This document shows, piece after piece, positions 1 to 10,929 of a DNA stretch of 64,000 nucleotides. Position 1 is the first letter of the stretch. Every line of letters starts with the position of its first letter. Made by a program: the position numbers and the translations under genes. The notes under the pieces are model-generated. The model did no database searches. It was not told the DNA's origin and worked only from the letters and a program-made list of their open reading frames with translations. This stretch comes from Gnetum montanum (Eukaryota; Streptophyta; Gnetopsida; Gnetales; Gnetaceae), in NCBI GenBank assembly GCA_015680685.1, contig MNCI01028339.1, positions 31,054 to 95,053 on the forward strand, given 5' to 3'.

Positions 1-559
1 TTTGGGTTCAATCGCCTTTGCATTTTTTGTCGAGGCTTTATGGAGGGTTTAGTGTAAATTCTATGTTGGTATATTCTAGGATCTATTTTGGTTAATTCAA
101 GATATGACCAAGTAAAGGCTTTTGACCATTTTTTTACCATTTTTAGTAGTCTTTCTTTTTATTGAGGAGTGAGCTTAGTGTTAATGATTACTGATTTTCC
201 ATTTTTGAGAAATACATACTCCATACTGGTTGGCAATGGTTTTACCTCAAGGGGCTTTTGCTTGAACTTGTTAGGGATTTCCAACTTTCCCTAGGTGATA
301 TTTTCGATGTCAAGACTTGGAAGTTGGCAATGGACTTGCTCTAATATATCTATGCTATCAATGTATCTATGCAAGTCAAGCTCTTAGTTGGTTTCATGCA
401 TATAGTTGAATCATTCTCTTGGTTAGCTATTATCCACTAGGTTCCTTCTTGTCTTGTGGTTGCTGCATACAGGCATCTTTGTATGTTAGTTATTGGTGCA
501 CATTGGTTGCATATAGGAAATGTTAAATGTTGTACAAACCAGGACTTCTACATGCAATT
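1..559 (-). pseudogene. Linker between protease and reverse transcriptase of A
   Basis: This stretch is collinear with 27600-28000 of element D and 19850-20300 of C. It holds the poorly conserved protease-RT linker, with recognisable shared phrases such as the sequence around 370-470 (KSLTC, QEGT). No RT catalytic motif is reached before the window edge. Stops are frequent. Confidence 0.55.
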
Positions 560-1126
560 ACACCTTGTGTCATTGTATGCGATGCATGGAACTTTCTTCT
601 TCTTGATCCTTCCAAAGGTATTTTCCTTTGATATTTCTAGGGAAAGATCATGTATTCCTAGGCATGTGTCAATTGTGCTTAGCTATGCTCTTTCCATTAT
701 GATTGGAAAGTCCCCCTTTCTATTGTTGACTTGAATAACTAGGAAGTCAATTGGATACGACCATCCAAAAATAGTGATGACAATGTCCTCCACAAGTTCT
801 AAAGGGATGATGATGGATTGGTTGGCCAGCTCTAAACATATGTTACTCTTTTTTAGTGGAGGCAAGTTCTAGGCTTTATAGATTTCTTGAGAGATTAAGT
901 TAACACCAGAACTTGACTCAAAAAGATCTTTGCAAAGTTTGTTCCCAATGATTTGCAAATATATAAGAGGACTTCTAGGATTAGAGAATTTCTTAGGAAA
1001 ATGACTAGCTTTAATCCAATCAGTAATTGCATGAGTCAACATGACCATGTGCATTAAGTGTGGTCTTTGGTTCAAAGGAAGCTTTGAAGATTCGAATGGT
1101 GGTGAGGCATTTGGAGAATTTGTCAC
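560..1126 (-). pseudogene. Decayed aspartic protease region of A
   Basis: Translation from about 1050 downwards gives the Athila-type retropepsin layout. There is an FP.KF..PRSPLI leader, then a position equivalent to the DLG active site that here reads LFESSSGVNLIS (the catalytic Asp looks replaced by Glu), then the flap region (LELANQSIIIPLELVEDI) and the C-terminal GRAWLS-like block (here MERA, stop, LSTID). Protease would cut the gag-pol polyprotein. The altered active site and the stops indicate inactivity. D (27880-28560) and C (20060-20720) carry the same domain. Confidence 0.75.
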
Positions 1127-1132
1127 TTGTGG

Positions 1133-3574
1133 TTACAAGGACTTAGTTGGTCTATTGGTTCTAAAGAAAGGTCTCTTCTTTATGCGGTTGTCTGAACCAA
1201 TAGTAAGTTGAGGGTTGACAACCCTTGTAGCATTACATTGTTGTTGCTGGGTAGGGAGCTCACCTTGCATAGTTGGAGTAGGTGGTAATGGAGCTAAGGG
1301 TGGAAGAGGTACAATCGGATGAGAAGGATAGTACATTTGTGGAACATCTCTCCTAGGAGAAGGAGTCCTATAGTACTCATGGATTTGGTAGTAAGGCTAA
1401 GGAGTGACGTGACTAGTGAAGTCACGTGGAGAGATTGGTTACTACACATAATATCCGTATGGGTTAGGTTAACGGTAAGGGTACTATTGATGTGGTGGTG
1501 GCATTCCCTATAATTGTGGGTGCTGCCACTATTGATACTATTAAATTGGTTGTGGTGGAGTTCCACTTGGATAATACATCGAGGGTTGGTGGAATTACCT
1601 TGGATTACCTTGAGGATAAGGTAACCTTTGGGGTGTTTGCCATCTATTTAATCATGGGTTTAATGCATACACCCCAGACTCCTACAGATGTGAGATTACT
1701 AGGCAACATCCCTTAGGGTGGTCATATTAGCATATCTCACATCCACCATCATTGTCTGTATTCGAATCCACAACCTATTCAATGATGGAAAATTTGCTTA
1801 CCTTTGTTATGTGCATATTCAACTTCTCCTTTTTTTCTCCTTTCTTGGTCACTACCTTGCTCTCTAGACTCCTCTACTATTTTGAGAATGGTTTGGAATT
1901 TATTATCTAGGGAGTCCTAGATTTGATCTACCTTTGATAATACTTCTGATGTAAGTTTCTAAATGGGAAAGCTTTTCCTATTCACCATCTCTTCAAGTGG
2001 TGACTCTTCTTCATCCTTAGAAAATTTGACTCCCTTCTTTTGGAGGGAAGAATCTCTGTTGTATTCCTTGGCACTCTCTCTTTTCCTTAACTCACCTTCC
2101 TCCTTGGCTACTTACTCCAACAATCTTTATACTTTATGGGCTCTAAGCTTGGATAGTCTTCCTTGGGCATAAGTCCCAAGGGTTCTTTGTGTTTCATACC
2201 TAAGCCCATCTATGAGATGGCATAGTTGTTCCCTCTATGAGTAACCATGGCTAGGGAAATGGTGCAATAATGCATAATATTAACCTCTGGCAACATCCAA
2301 GGGTTTGTGTCCTCCTTGTTTCCATCCTTGGATTTGCTTTCATAGGTTGGACACTCGGCAGTACATTTGATACTTATGATTAAATAGTTCTAACATGGTA
2401 CTCCATCAGTGAATGGATTCTAGTTCTAAGGACTGGTACTAGCATTTTTCTTCCTTGATCAGTGTCCATGGAAACAACTTGAGTTTTTGGCACTTATTTT
2501 CTATGTTTTGCAAGGCACATGCATCATAGAATGCTTGTAGATGATTTTGAGGATCAACATTATATCCCCCTCCAAATCATGGGATATTGTTCATGTCTAA
2601 TATTTTGATCCTACTATCCTTTTGGTGCCTTGTTGGGATCCTAATGACCTTAGTTATGTCTAACATACTTTGGGTGGTGAGTAGGGGTTCATCATGATCA
2701 TATTGTATATGGTGTCTATGATGCCTATGTTGTTCCCTACTCTTCCTTCTTTCATGATGTGTTTCTCTAGAATGCCTTCATCCCCTTTCTTGATTTTTTT
2801 TCTATTATTCCTATTTTGCTTAACATTATCCTTAGGGTCTTTTCCTATACGACTGCATCTAGATCCTGAAGGAAAGAATGAAGGAGATGATGAAGGTGAA
2901 GAGGAAGGAGGACTAGCATCATGACAATGCTTGCTACCCTCCCTTCGATGGTCATGGCCTCGATCATGATTATGATTAAAATGTCCATATTTATCATGCG
3001 TTCATGTTCCTTTCTCAGACCCTTTTTGCCTATCGTTACTAGAATTTGGGTTATGGATAGTTGAGTGAAGATTCTAATACACAACCCCTTGACCAAAGTC
3101 GATGGGAGGAACATCATTTTGTGGAAGATCCCCTGAGGTAGGATCACCACCCTTGTTTTCAATTAGGACATATAGGACATTTTGAGACAAATTTCCCTTC
3201 ATGGATTCAGAACTTCTCTCCTGTTGTAGGTTCCTTTGACGTTGTGCCTCTGTGGGTCGATACTCTCTCGAGTCGTGTTCATGCACAATGTACTCTGCCT
3301 GTAGGTGCTGCATATCAATTCATGTGAGATCACAAAGAAGCATGTTTGGGATTGTGCGATTGGGAGGTAACACTATGTTACCTTCTATATCACACCAACA
3401 CAGTTGTTCATCCTGCTGGAGGATAAAGGTAAAGTTTGGAATATACTCATCGGGATGAATGTATACCATATGAAACTATTGGGGCATTGGTAGGTCATCA
3501 TGTGTACCATGCCTTTGATTATTCATTATGTTGGACCTAGGTTGTGAAACACTCTCATAGGAAGAAGGAGACAT
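1133..3574 (-). pseudogene. Decayed gag of element A
   Basis: The gag capsid precursor would package element RNA in cytoplasmic particles. The ATG at 3574 is chosen because copies C, D and I start at the same place after the primer site, with a similar serine-rich N-terminus. Visible blocks are an HPDEYI.NFTF segment near residue 40, an Arg/Ser/His-rich low-complexity region (about 2850-3000), the region matching the retrotransposon-gag domain (about 2150-2550), a CEIC.YDHPKGC zinc-knuckle remnant near 1700-1740 with a stop inside it, and a proline-rich tail ending near 1133. Many stops and frameshifts make it non-functional. Identity is secure by collinearity with gag of I at 61472-63939. 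Confidence 0.8.
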
Positions 3575-3690
3575 GATTAATTATTCAGTGTGCAACACTT
3601 TTCTCTTTTGATGATCTTAAGAAAACTAACCCTAAGGGTTCATTCCAACGATGGGAAGATTCCTAAGTTATAATTAGTGCACAAACAACA

Positions 3691-3712
3691 AGGTCCCTAG
3701 CAATGGTGCCAA
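3691..3712 (-). other. Primer-binding site of A (tRNA-Asp type, degenerate)
   Basis: Directly after the LTR the minus strand reads TTGGCACCATTGCTAGGGAC. This matches the 3' end of plant tRNA-Asp (complement TGGCGCCGTTGCCGGGGA) with a few changes, mostly transitions. Athila elements are known to prime from tRNA-Asp. Copy I has the best-preserved version of the site. Confidence 0.75.
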
Positions 3713-4549
3713 TGATGAGTGGCGAGGTGCCCCTATGCTCAACCATACGAATACAAGTGTTATGCGTGATCTAGTCAAACTCTAAGGACTAAGTGCTTAT
3801 GCGCCTTCACAGAACAAGGATGGATTAGGTGATCATTATCTTCCCAAGCTTACTCATATGGCATGATTATATGGTTAAGTAAACTTGAGGTATATGATTT
3901 TTATGTTTTATGTCCTAGTGCTAAATAGGGAAGAAGTGAATTAATTGAATAACTAATTTAATTTAACTAACCATCTATGCTCTAACTAGTCCTAACACCA
4001 GCATCCGTTCCCACTTTTCGTACACATCTTGAACCAGTGCAACACTACTGGGACTACCAAATGCTAATCATTACTAGGTTACCAAGGGTTCCATGCATGA
4101 TTGAAGTGGTCATACTAAGTGTTCTTACTTGTGAAAATTAACAAATCAATAAGAGCAACATTAATTAACTAATGAAAGCATTAAGGAACTGTAAATAGTA
4201 TTAAGGATGAGAGATAAGCTATTCTAAATGCTACAAGGTTTATCACAAAGTTCATCTTTATTTCTGGATACAAGGTGTGCTCAGGTATAAAATACTTGAA
4301 TAAAGATCTATTCACTTTATGACTCCTACTGCGAGCACTCAGAAATAATTCTAACTCTAAGAGGGAGAAACTACAAGATTTTGGGTAAGGGACTAAGAAC
4401 TAACTATGCAAACCAAGTTCCCCCACCTCTTATTTATAGGCAACAAGACAGGTCTCGATATTAGATGTTCGATATCGCTTGGCAGGCTCTGATATCATGG
4501 ATCCAATATCATGGATGTCATATTGTGGCCCTGATAGCGTAGCTCATCA
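3713..4549 (-). repeat. 5' LTR of element A
   Basis: In the sense direction the LTR runs from TGATGAG at 4549 to CTCATCA at 3713, giving 7-bp inverted ends and a length of 837 bp. A TATAAATA box lies on the minus strand at 4438-4431. Upstream of it are several GATATC-type palindromes, as in the LTRs of G, H and I. The last 50 bases (5' CATATGG..GAGTGTAGGGG type) are the most conserved part across the family, as expected for the integrase-recognised end. Confidence 0.88.
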
Positions 4550-5552
4550 AAAAGCAAGGAATCAAAAAAAATTTAGAAATCTACTCTGAGCACTTTCACA
4601 TGCTGATATGAACAATTCTTCTATTATTCATCATCTTACATGTCCTAGAGATGATCTACCTAGGAATCAACTTGACACTCATTTAATGCATGATCTTAAA
4701 AATAAAGGTTGGAGAGGTCATGAAGGAAAGATAAGATTAAATACATGAGATATACAAGAAGTATCTAGATTGAATATGGTGTGATCACTCATACCAAAAA
4801 TTTGATAGATCTACAAATGGTATAAATATTTTATATTCCTAATAGCACCTAAATCATAGTCAAAAGATAACTAAGTTCTTATTAACTCTTTTCTTTGTGG
4901 CATATATAGGAATGTAGTCGAAGCTTCATTTATGACTTTGTACAAGTTTGTAGATCCAAATGCCTTTGATACCTACCTATCAAATCTAGAAAATTTTATA
5001 ATGGATATAGACCCCATAGATAATTGGAGAGTTGGTACTATAGAAAATGTTATATCCTTTGCATGATACTAGGAATCTAGGATTAAAGAAAGAATGTTCA
5101 ATAAGCTCATTCATGAAGCCACTTCTCAAAGGAGTGTTTAGCCACCTTTTCATTGATTTCAAGGATAATTATGGTGAAATAAATTTGCATAAGATAATAT
5201 ACCTTTGTTATGTAGCTAAAACTAAAATCACAAAAATACAATACCTAAAGATGGATAATGAATACTATTCCTTCACAATTAATAGTTAGAATAGGGTACA
5301 AGTCCTAAATTCGCTAATAGATGAGGGTGGTATGAAATACGTTCCATATATTAATAAGCTGGTTTGATGTTTCTATTTATAATTAGAGGGCTAGTCATTT
5401 CTTTAATATATGTGATGAGGAAATAACCCAATTCATGTGTCATATTTAATAAAATGGTTTATCTATTTCCTTTGGTTTATGAGTGTTTCATATTTGTTTG
5501 TAGTTTCTCTCTATGTTTATGAGTATTTTGATAGGTTTGGAGATGTTTTGGT
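4550..5552. other. Unassigned old sequence left of element B
   Basis: About 1 kb lies between the LTR of A and the LTR of B. The plus strand has coding-like fragments: frames around 4920-5060 and an 80-codon stretch at 5047-5289 rich in Lys and aromatic residues, followed by a hydrophobic stretch at 5437-5622 that runs into the LTR of B. I recognise no domain. It is the left half of whatever B was inserted into; the right half would begin at 57099. It could be an older element or a decayed gene. Confidence 0.35.
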
Positions 5553-6698
5553 TGAAAAACCACAAAGAAAATCCATGTTGAAACCTAGAACCAAAATTAT
5601 TTGTAATTTTGGTAAAAAATAATGGCAAACAAAGTTGCCTTATTTTCCCCAATATCTAGCATTGTTACCTTTATCATTGGGATTTGATATAGTATTTTTT
5701 ATTGTAAAATGTGAGATTTGTAGCTGATATGTTGTAAATATCACACATCTTAACTTATGGAGGCTAAAAAATGCTTCATAAGCTATTAATGCCTCATCTT
5801 TAGGTGGGAAAAACTATAGATTTCATGTAACCAGGCTTAGGGAGGCTGAAAATACTTTGCAGGCCACTAGATTTGGCATTTCTTAGCCTATACATAGGCC
5901 ATTGCAAATTTGTACACTGAGCAACCTACAAAGGTAGCGTATAAAATTTGGGTGTTGAAATTTTATGCTAGGTATCCCTACCCCATATGTTGTACAATGT
6001 ATGGAGGTAGTGTAAAAAGTATAAAACTATCTAAATTTTCTAAATAGGATACCAAGAGATGTTGTAAACACACCAAAAATTTGTAGCAATCTGTCAGCAA
6101 TCATCACATAAATTTACAATAATAAATCAAACACCAAATGACCTATTTAAACCATAGTTGACCACATTCAAAGGACTTTTGATAATTTGCACTTAGGTTG
6201 AACTTCAAGAACTTCAAACTAGTGTAAATCTACAAAGGGTTCACAACCATTATTTCATCCACAACGTAGATCCCAGTGATAGAGAAACAAGAGACAAGTT
6301 TGAGGAGTAGAATATTTGAGACCATTGAAAGTAGATCTAATTGTAGAACATATACTACTAGCTATATTGGGTTCCAATAATTATTTCTATAGCATTTTGT
6401 GCATTTAAAACATAAAAATTTGTATGATCATAATTTTTGTTTTTGTGGAGCTTTAGTATTTTAATAAATTGTTTGTAGTTTCAGTTTTTTAGTACAAATT
6501 TATTTTATGTTTCTCTACACTTAGATTTGGATTTGCAATTTTATTTATTTGCATCGGTAATAGATCATAAGTCCTTGGATGATCATCAAGATAGTTTAAG
6601 CCACTTCAAATCCTTTTCTTAAGGCCCATGAATTTGAAGTCAAACTATCTCACCCTAAAATTTTTAGCCTTTCAGCACCAAGTTTTTTAGGCATTACA
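5553..6698 (+). repeat. 5' LTR of element B
   Basis: Aligned by eye with 55969-57098 over its whole length; examples are the segment with ATGCTTCATAAGCTAT near 5770 and the GTATAAAATTTGGG segment near 5940. The start TGAAA at 5553 and the end near ATTACA at 6698 are where the similarity stops. The GTATAAAA near 5939 is a possible TATA box. These LTRs are unrelated to the TGATGAG family. Confidence 0.75.
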
Positions 6699-7934
6699 GT
6701 TTTTGGTGCTAGAAAGAGGACCTCCACTCAACTTCTTCACAAAAATTTGTAACAATTTTTTTTTTGTTAGTGTTGGCCTTAGCTTTGATTCTATAACACA
6801 ATATTTTTGTTTTGGGTTTTTCCCAAAACTAGCATAGTATTTATTCTTTGAAACATTGTGTTGATTTCTTCATGAAACCAGCACTAGTCTACAACCTATT
6901 TTGGTCTTCAATTAATATTAAAAATTTATTTTGATTTTTTTCCAAAACCTAGCCTACAACCTATAATCAATTTCACATATTTGAATTTTTCAATTGTTCC
7001 TGGGATTTCCTAAGGCCTGGCATATAAGCTATAACAAGTGTGCCCATTGGACATTTTTTTCATGAAGTGCTAGACATTTTAAAGCCTAATGTATAGCCTC
7101 CAATAAAACTTGCAGTTTAAATTTTACAAAATTTAATTTTAGGTGTGCACCAAAGCTAGCATATTTGATAGTGAATTTTCAGTTTTGATGTTATTTCTCT
7201 TACATAAGCTAGCTTAATTGTTAGCATATTTATAAGATAGCTTAATTGTTATCATATTTACATGCTAACTTAATTGTTAGTATATTTATATGCTAGCTTA
7301 ATCATTAGTATATTTATAGGCTAGCTTAATTATTATCATATATATACGCTAGCTTAATCATTAGCATATTTATATCTTAGCTTAATTATTAGCATATTTA
7401 TAGACTAGATTAATCATGAGCTTATTTATATGCTATGTTAATTATCAACATTTGTGTAGTTTTCTATTTTTTCACTATTTAAGATAACTTAATTACCAAT
7501 TTTGTAGTTTTGGCCTATACACTTTAGCTCCTACATTAATGAATTTGCAATTTGTTGCCCATTTCTCCTGCATAAGCTAGCTTATTTGAAGCCAACCTAA
7601 TTACACTAAACAACTTTACAAGAAAAATTTCATTTTTTCCTTTATAGTTTTAGCTTATATGTTGAGGTTGTTATAGTTGCAACTTAATACATTGGGATTG
7701 TTACAATTCTAGCTTATATGCTAAGGTAGTTGCAGCTTATACGCTAAGGTTATTGTTGTAAAAGCTAAAAAGCTTTCTAAGCTGAAAACTCACATAAGCT
7801 AAAGCTATTTATGTTGAAGGTTTTAGCCTTCATTAAAACGTTAGTATCCTAGTCGAAAGCTCACCTAATGCATTAGAATCATAAGGTTTATACCTTTTCA
7901 ATATTTAGTGATCTTACCATATAGCATTATACAC
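6699..7934 (+). other. Leader of B between LTR and gag
   Basis: Immediately downstream of the LTR the sequence TTTTGGTGCTAGAAAGAGGA (6701-6720) sits where a primer-binding site should be; I cannot assign the tRNA with confidence. The rest is AT-rich non-coding leader. It contains a 28-bp minisatellite (listed separately) and looser repeats of an AGCTTATATGCTAAGG type at about 7650-7770. No coding potential is evident up to the gag ATG at 7935. Confidence 0.5.
7208..7459 (+). repeat. Nine-unit 28-bp minisatellite in the leader of B
   Basis: Nine consecutive imperfect 28-bp units each contain CTTAATTNTTANCATATTTATA after a GCTAGC-like start. The period is exact at 28 bp from 7208 to 7459; units diverge from one another by a few substitutions, and the last is the most degenerate. 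It lies between the LTR and gag, where Tat/Ogre-type elements often carry tandem repeats. Confidence 0.9.
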
Positions 7935-9753
7935 ATGACCTCTAGCCAAGAAGCTATTTGCATAAACAATCCTAAGGATCTGATGGTTGTAGAGCATGGA
8001 TAGTCTCTTAGAAGACTTGGCCAAGAACTCTTCTACTCAAACATAGATAAAGAATACTACAACTTTGTCTATGCTAAGATTCAAGTAGGAATACTCATCC
8101 CATGTAGAGAATTTGAATCCAAGTATGAGTTTCAAATAATTAACCAAAATTATGAGTACATCCCTTCCTCCTATGACCAAATAAAGTTAATAGAGTTCCA
8201 TGCATACATGCTAGCCCAACTTGTGAACATAGATGAAATGAGTGAGGAAGTTAAGTCATTACATAGCCAAGAAGAACAAGATGAGTTTGAGGCAGAGAAG
8301 AAGCCAGACATGTTTATCAAAAATTTCTTCCAATAGTTACTTCTCAAACAACAATCTTTAGCTTTGTACCCTCACTATCCCTTGTAGGATAGGTACCTTA
8401 GTCTCTTGATGCCTATTCAATCATGTTTGGACCAACAAGTATCATTGCTAAGCATCAAGCTGAGATTGTTTTCCAATCTACCCCACTATTCCCATTAATG
8501 TCATTTTTCACTCAACCTCATTCCATGCATCCAACCCCAGTGATGTCTACCTCAACGCCTACCTTCCTTATACCAGTGGGACCCTCTTTGGGATCCCAAG
8601 AAACAAAAGCCTTCTACACTTCTTTTGTCCCTTTCATACCAAAGTTTCAATGCAAGAATCATTTTCATTATTTAATCTACCTATTATGGTAATCACACAA
8701 TGTATTCCATCTATACCAATTCTAATCACATAGCCTCAAACTACTCAACTGCATTCTCAGCCATTAGTACAAACACTGTACCCTACAGATGCTCCAAGAC
8801 TTAGATCAATCCTTCCAAATGATCCATGACCTCAACAAAGAGCTTCAAAAGCTCAAAGCTAATATAACTCAAATAATAAAGGTTATATATTTCTACTAAG
8901 ATGATCCCTATTATTCGTCAAATAACCTTACCCATAGGCATGCCTATTCCAAACTTCACCGAATACAATGATGAAGGGAATCTTAATGGACACCTGGTCA
9001 TATTCTTGTTTGAGTCCCTCTTTTTGCAAGCTTGGCCACATGTAATATTATGTAGTTTCCTTAATTTCCTTAAGGGAAATAATTTAGATTGGTTTCAGAC
9101 CCTACCTAGAGGTTCCATCTCTTACCTTAAAAACTTAATAAACCAATTTATTAACCGCTTCAAATACAACTTGATGTCAAAAGCCACATTAGATCAACTA
9201 ATGAAGCTAATGTAGGGACCACTAGAACTAGTTAAAAGGTTCATTTAGAGATATAATTCAATGCTTAATAAGATTCCAAAGCCCATCTCTGAAACTCACC
9301 TTTTTACCATCTTTAAGAAAATAATAAATAACTTCATTAATTCAAAGCTCTATTACTTAGAGTCCTAATCACTGAGCTAAGCCTTTTTGCAAACTAAGAG
9401 CATTGACAAGGCAACTGAGGTAAGTAATGACCCAACCTATGTGGCCTATATAAACCAACACATAAGGAGGATAGGGATAAAGCTAGGGAAGAATAGACAA
9501 TCGTGGTCATAGTATCCAAAGATACAAAACAAGAAGAAAGGTGGGGATCACAGCCACACAATACATCTTCTAACTCATCACAACCATTCACTTTCTATGA
9601 ACCAAATTAATAGAGATAAAACATTGGATTGAAGAATAGAACAAAGTACACTAGAGTACCTATGAAGCCCTCTAAGTTTTTAGAGCAATTGCTTAAAGAT
9701 AACAATATGCAATGTAAGCAACTGTCTGAGGCATGATCATCTTTGTGACATAG
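7935..9753 (+). pseudogene. gag of element B, first part (split by C)
   Basis: The ATG at 7935 opens an acidic N-terminal region that reads about 130 residues with one stop (MTSSQEAICINNPKDL). After a proline-rich, stop-filled middle, the capsid core is clear at 8901-9340: a PNFTEYNDEGNLNGHL segment followed by LDWFQTLPRGSI and a basic FINRFKYN helix. This is the Tat-type retrotransposon-gag layout (WF..LP.GSI). The reading stops at 9753, where element C is inserted, and continues beyond 34435. The last 5 bases (CATAG) are the candidate TSD. Several stops make it inactive. Confidence 0.75.
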
Positions 9754-10591
9754 TGATGAGTAGTGAGTAGTCCCTACTCTCAACCATAAGAATCATTGGT
9801 GTTCACTAATAAATCTAGTCAAATTTCATAGACTTTGGCTCTCTAAGTACACTGGGTCTAGGAAGTGAATCAAATGGATGTTATCATTGTCTTCTCAATT
9901 TCACTTGTGAAGTGCAAAGGTAAGGTTGAGTGTAACTAGGCATATGATCTTTATCATTTTTTGTTTTTTTGTTTAATTCACCTAAGTGTTGAAAATAAAG
10001 TAATTAAATGTTTAAATAATCTAATAACTAACTAATATGTTAACTAATCCTAACATAAGCATCCATTCCTATTTACCGTAAACATCTTGAACCATGTTGC
10101 AACATTGCTAGGTTACCAAGCATTTAACACTATTGGGATTACCAAATGTTAATGTGTATTTGAAATCATCTTACTTATGTGCTTTAATTAGCCAAATTTA
10201 ATTAATTAATTGAATGCATTAAAGTAAAATTATTAAATAATAAATGTATTTAAAATAAACATTAAACTTATTCCAAATGTTGCAAGGTTTATGTAAAAAG
10301 ATCATCTTTATTACTATTCACATTGAGGTTCTTAGGTACATTAGTGCTTGAATAAAGATCTATATAATTCTAACTCCTACTGCAGGCATTTAGAAAATAT
10401 TCTAACATTTGGGAAATAAAAATGTAAGAGTTCAACTAGAAACTAATGAATGGATGCCATAATTGCAACTGGTGACTGCATATTTATAGGAAAAAATAGA
10501 TACTATGTTGAAGGGGTCATGTTAACATATTAAACCATGTGTTGGCATGACTACATTGATAAGATTGCATCGACAACATCCCATCAATGCA
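9754..10591 (-). repeat. 3' LTR of element C
   Basis: Sense orientation runs from TGCATTGATGGG (10591) to the TGATGAG complement at 9754. It is collinear with 33591-34435, for example the shared stretch reading CTCTAAGTACACTGGGTCTAGGAAGTGAAT on the plus strand, in pieces at 9840-9870 and 33680-33710. A minus-strand TATAAATA lies at 10488-10481. Its U3 lacks the GATATC palindromes of A, G, H and I and has CATG/TTGG-type repeats instead. Confidence 0.85.
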
Positions 10592-10929
10592 CCCCCATGG
10601 CTGAATGAACACTTGTCCTTGAGTGAACAAAAGGAGGAACAAGTCACTTTATAAAATTTTGGGAAGTTATGGGATTATTGACTAACTACAGACACACAAA
10701 TTGACAAAACAAATACTAAGTGCCCAAGTACACATATTTACAATGATTACAAAATTTGGTATTCATGACAAAACAATTGAACACCATGACAAAAACTGAT
10801 AGACCAATTCCTCTAACACTCTAAAGACAAGAACAAAATAAAATGGTCCTAGGTAGTGAAGGATTCTAAGATTTTAAATGACCTTCTCCTACCTTTGGTT
10901 AATGTGGTTATTGTGGTTGAGGCTATGGT
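10592..10929 (-). other. PPT and 3' untranslated tail of element C
   Basis: Next to the 3' LTR the minus strand reads CAGCCATGGGGG. The same short G-run (CATGGGGGTA) sits directly before the 3' LTR in G (42552-42561) and in the H fragment (47658-47667), so it is the polypurine tract priming plus-strand DNA. The remainder is non-coding up to the end of ORF3. Confidence 0.75.

Larger units (their letters stand above)
1..4549 (-). mobile_element. Element A: 5' part of an Athila-like Ty3/gypsy LTR retrotransposon
   Basis: Reading from 4549 down to 1 the order is 5' LTR, tRNA-Asp-like primer site, gag and aspartic protease; the element leaves the window before reverse transcriptase. It belongs to the same family as C, D, G, H and I: the LTR ends, the gag start (an HPDEYI.NFTF motif) and the proline-rich gag tail match copy I at the other end of the window. 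Frames are interrupted by many stops, so this copy is dead. Its 5' LTR abuts unassigned sequence at 4550. The 3' LTR and the second TSD lie outside the window, so the insertion cannot be fully verified here. Confidence 0.85.

Noticed and set aside
7208-7459. CRISPR-like array
   Set aside because: Units are directly adjacent with no unique spacers and lie in a plant retrotransposon leader; it is a minisatellite.
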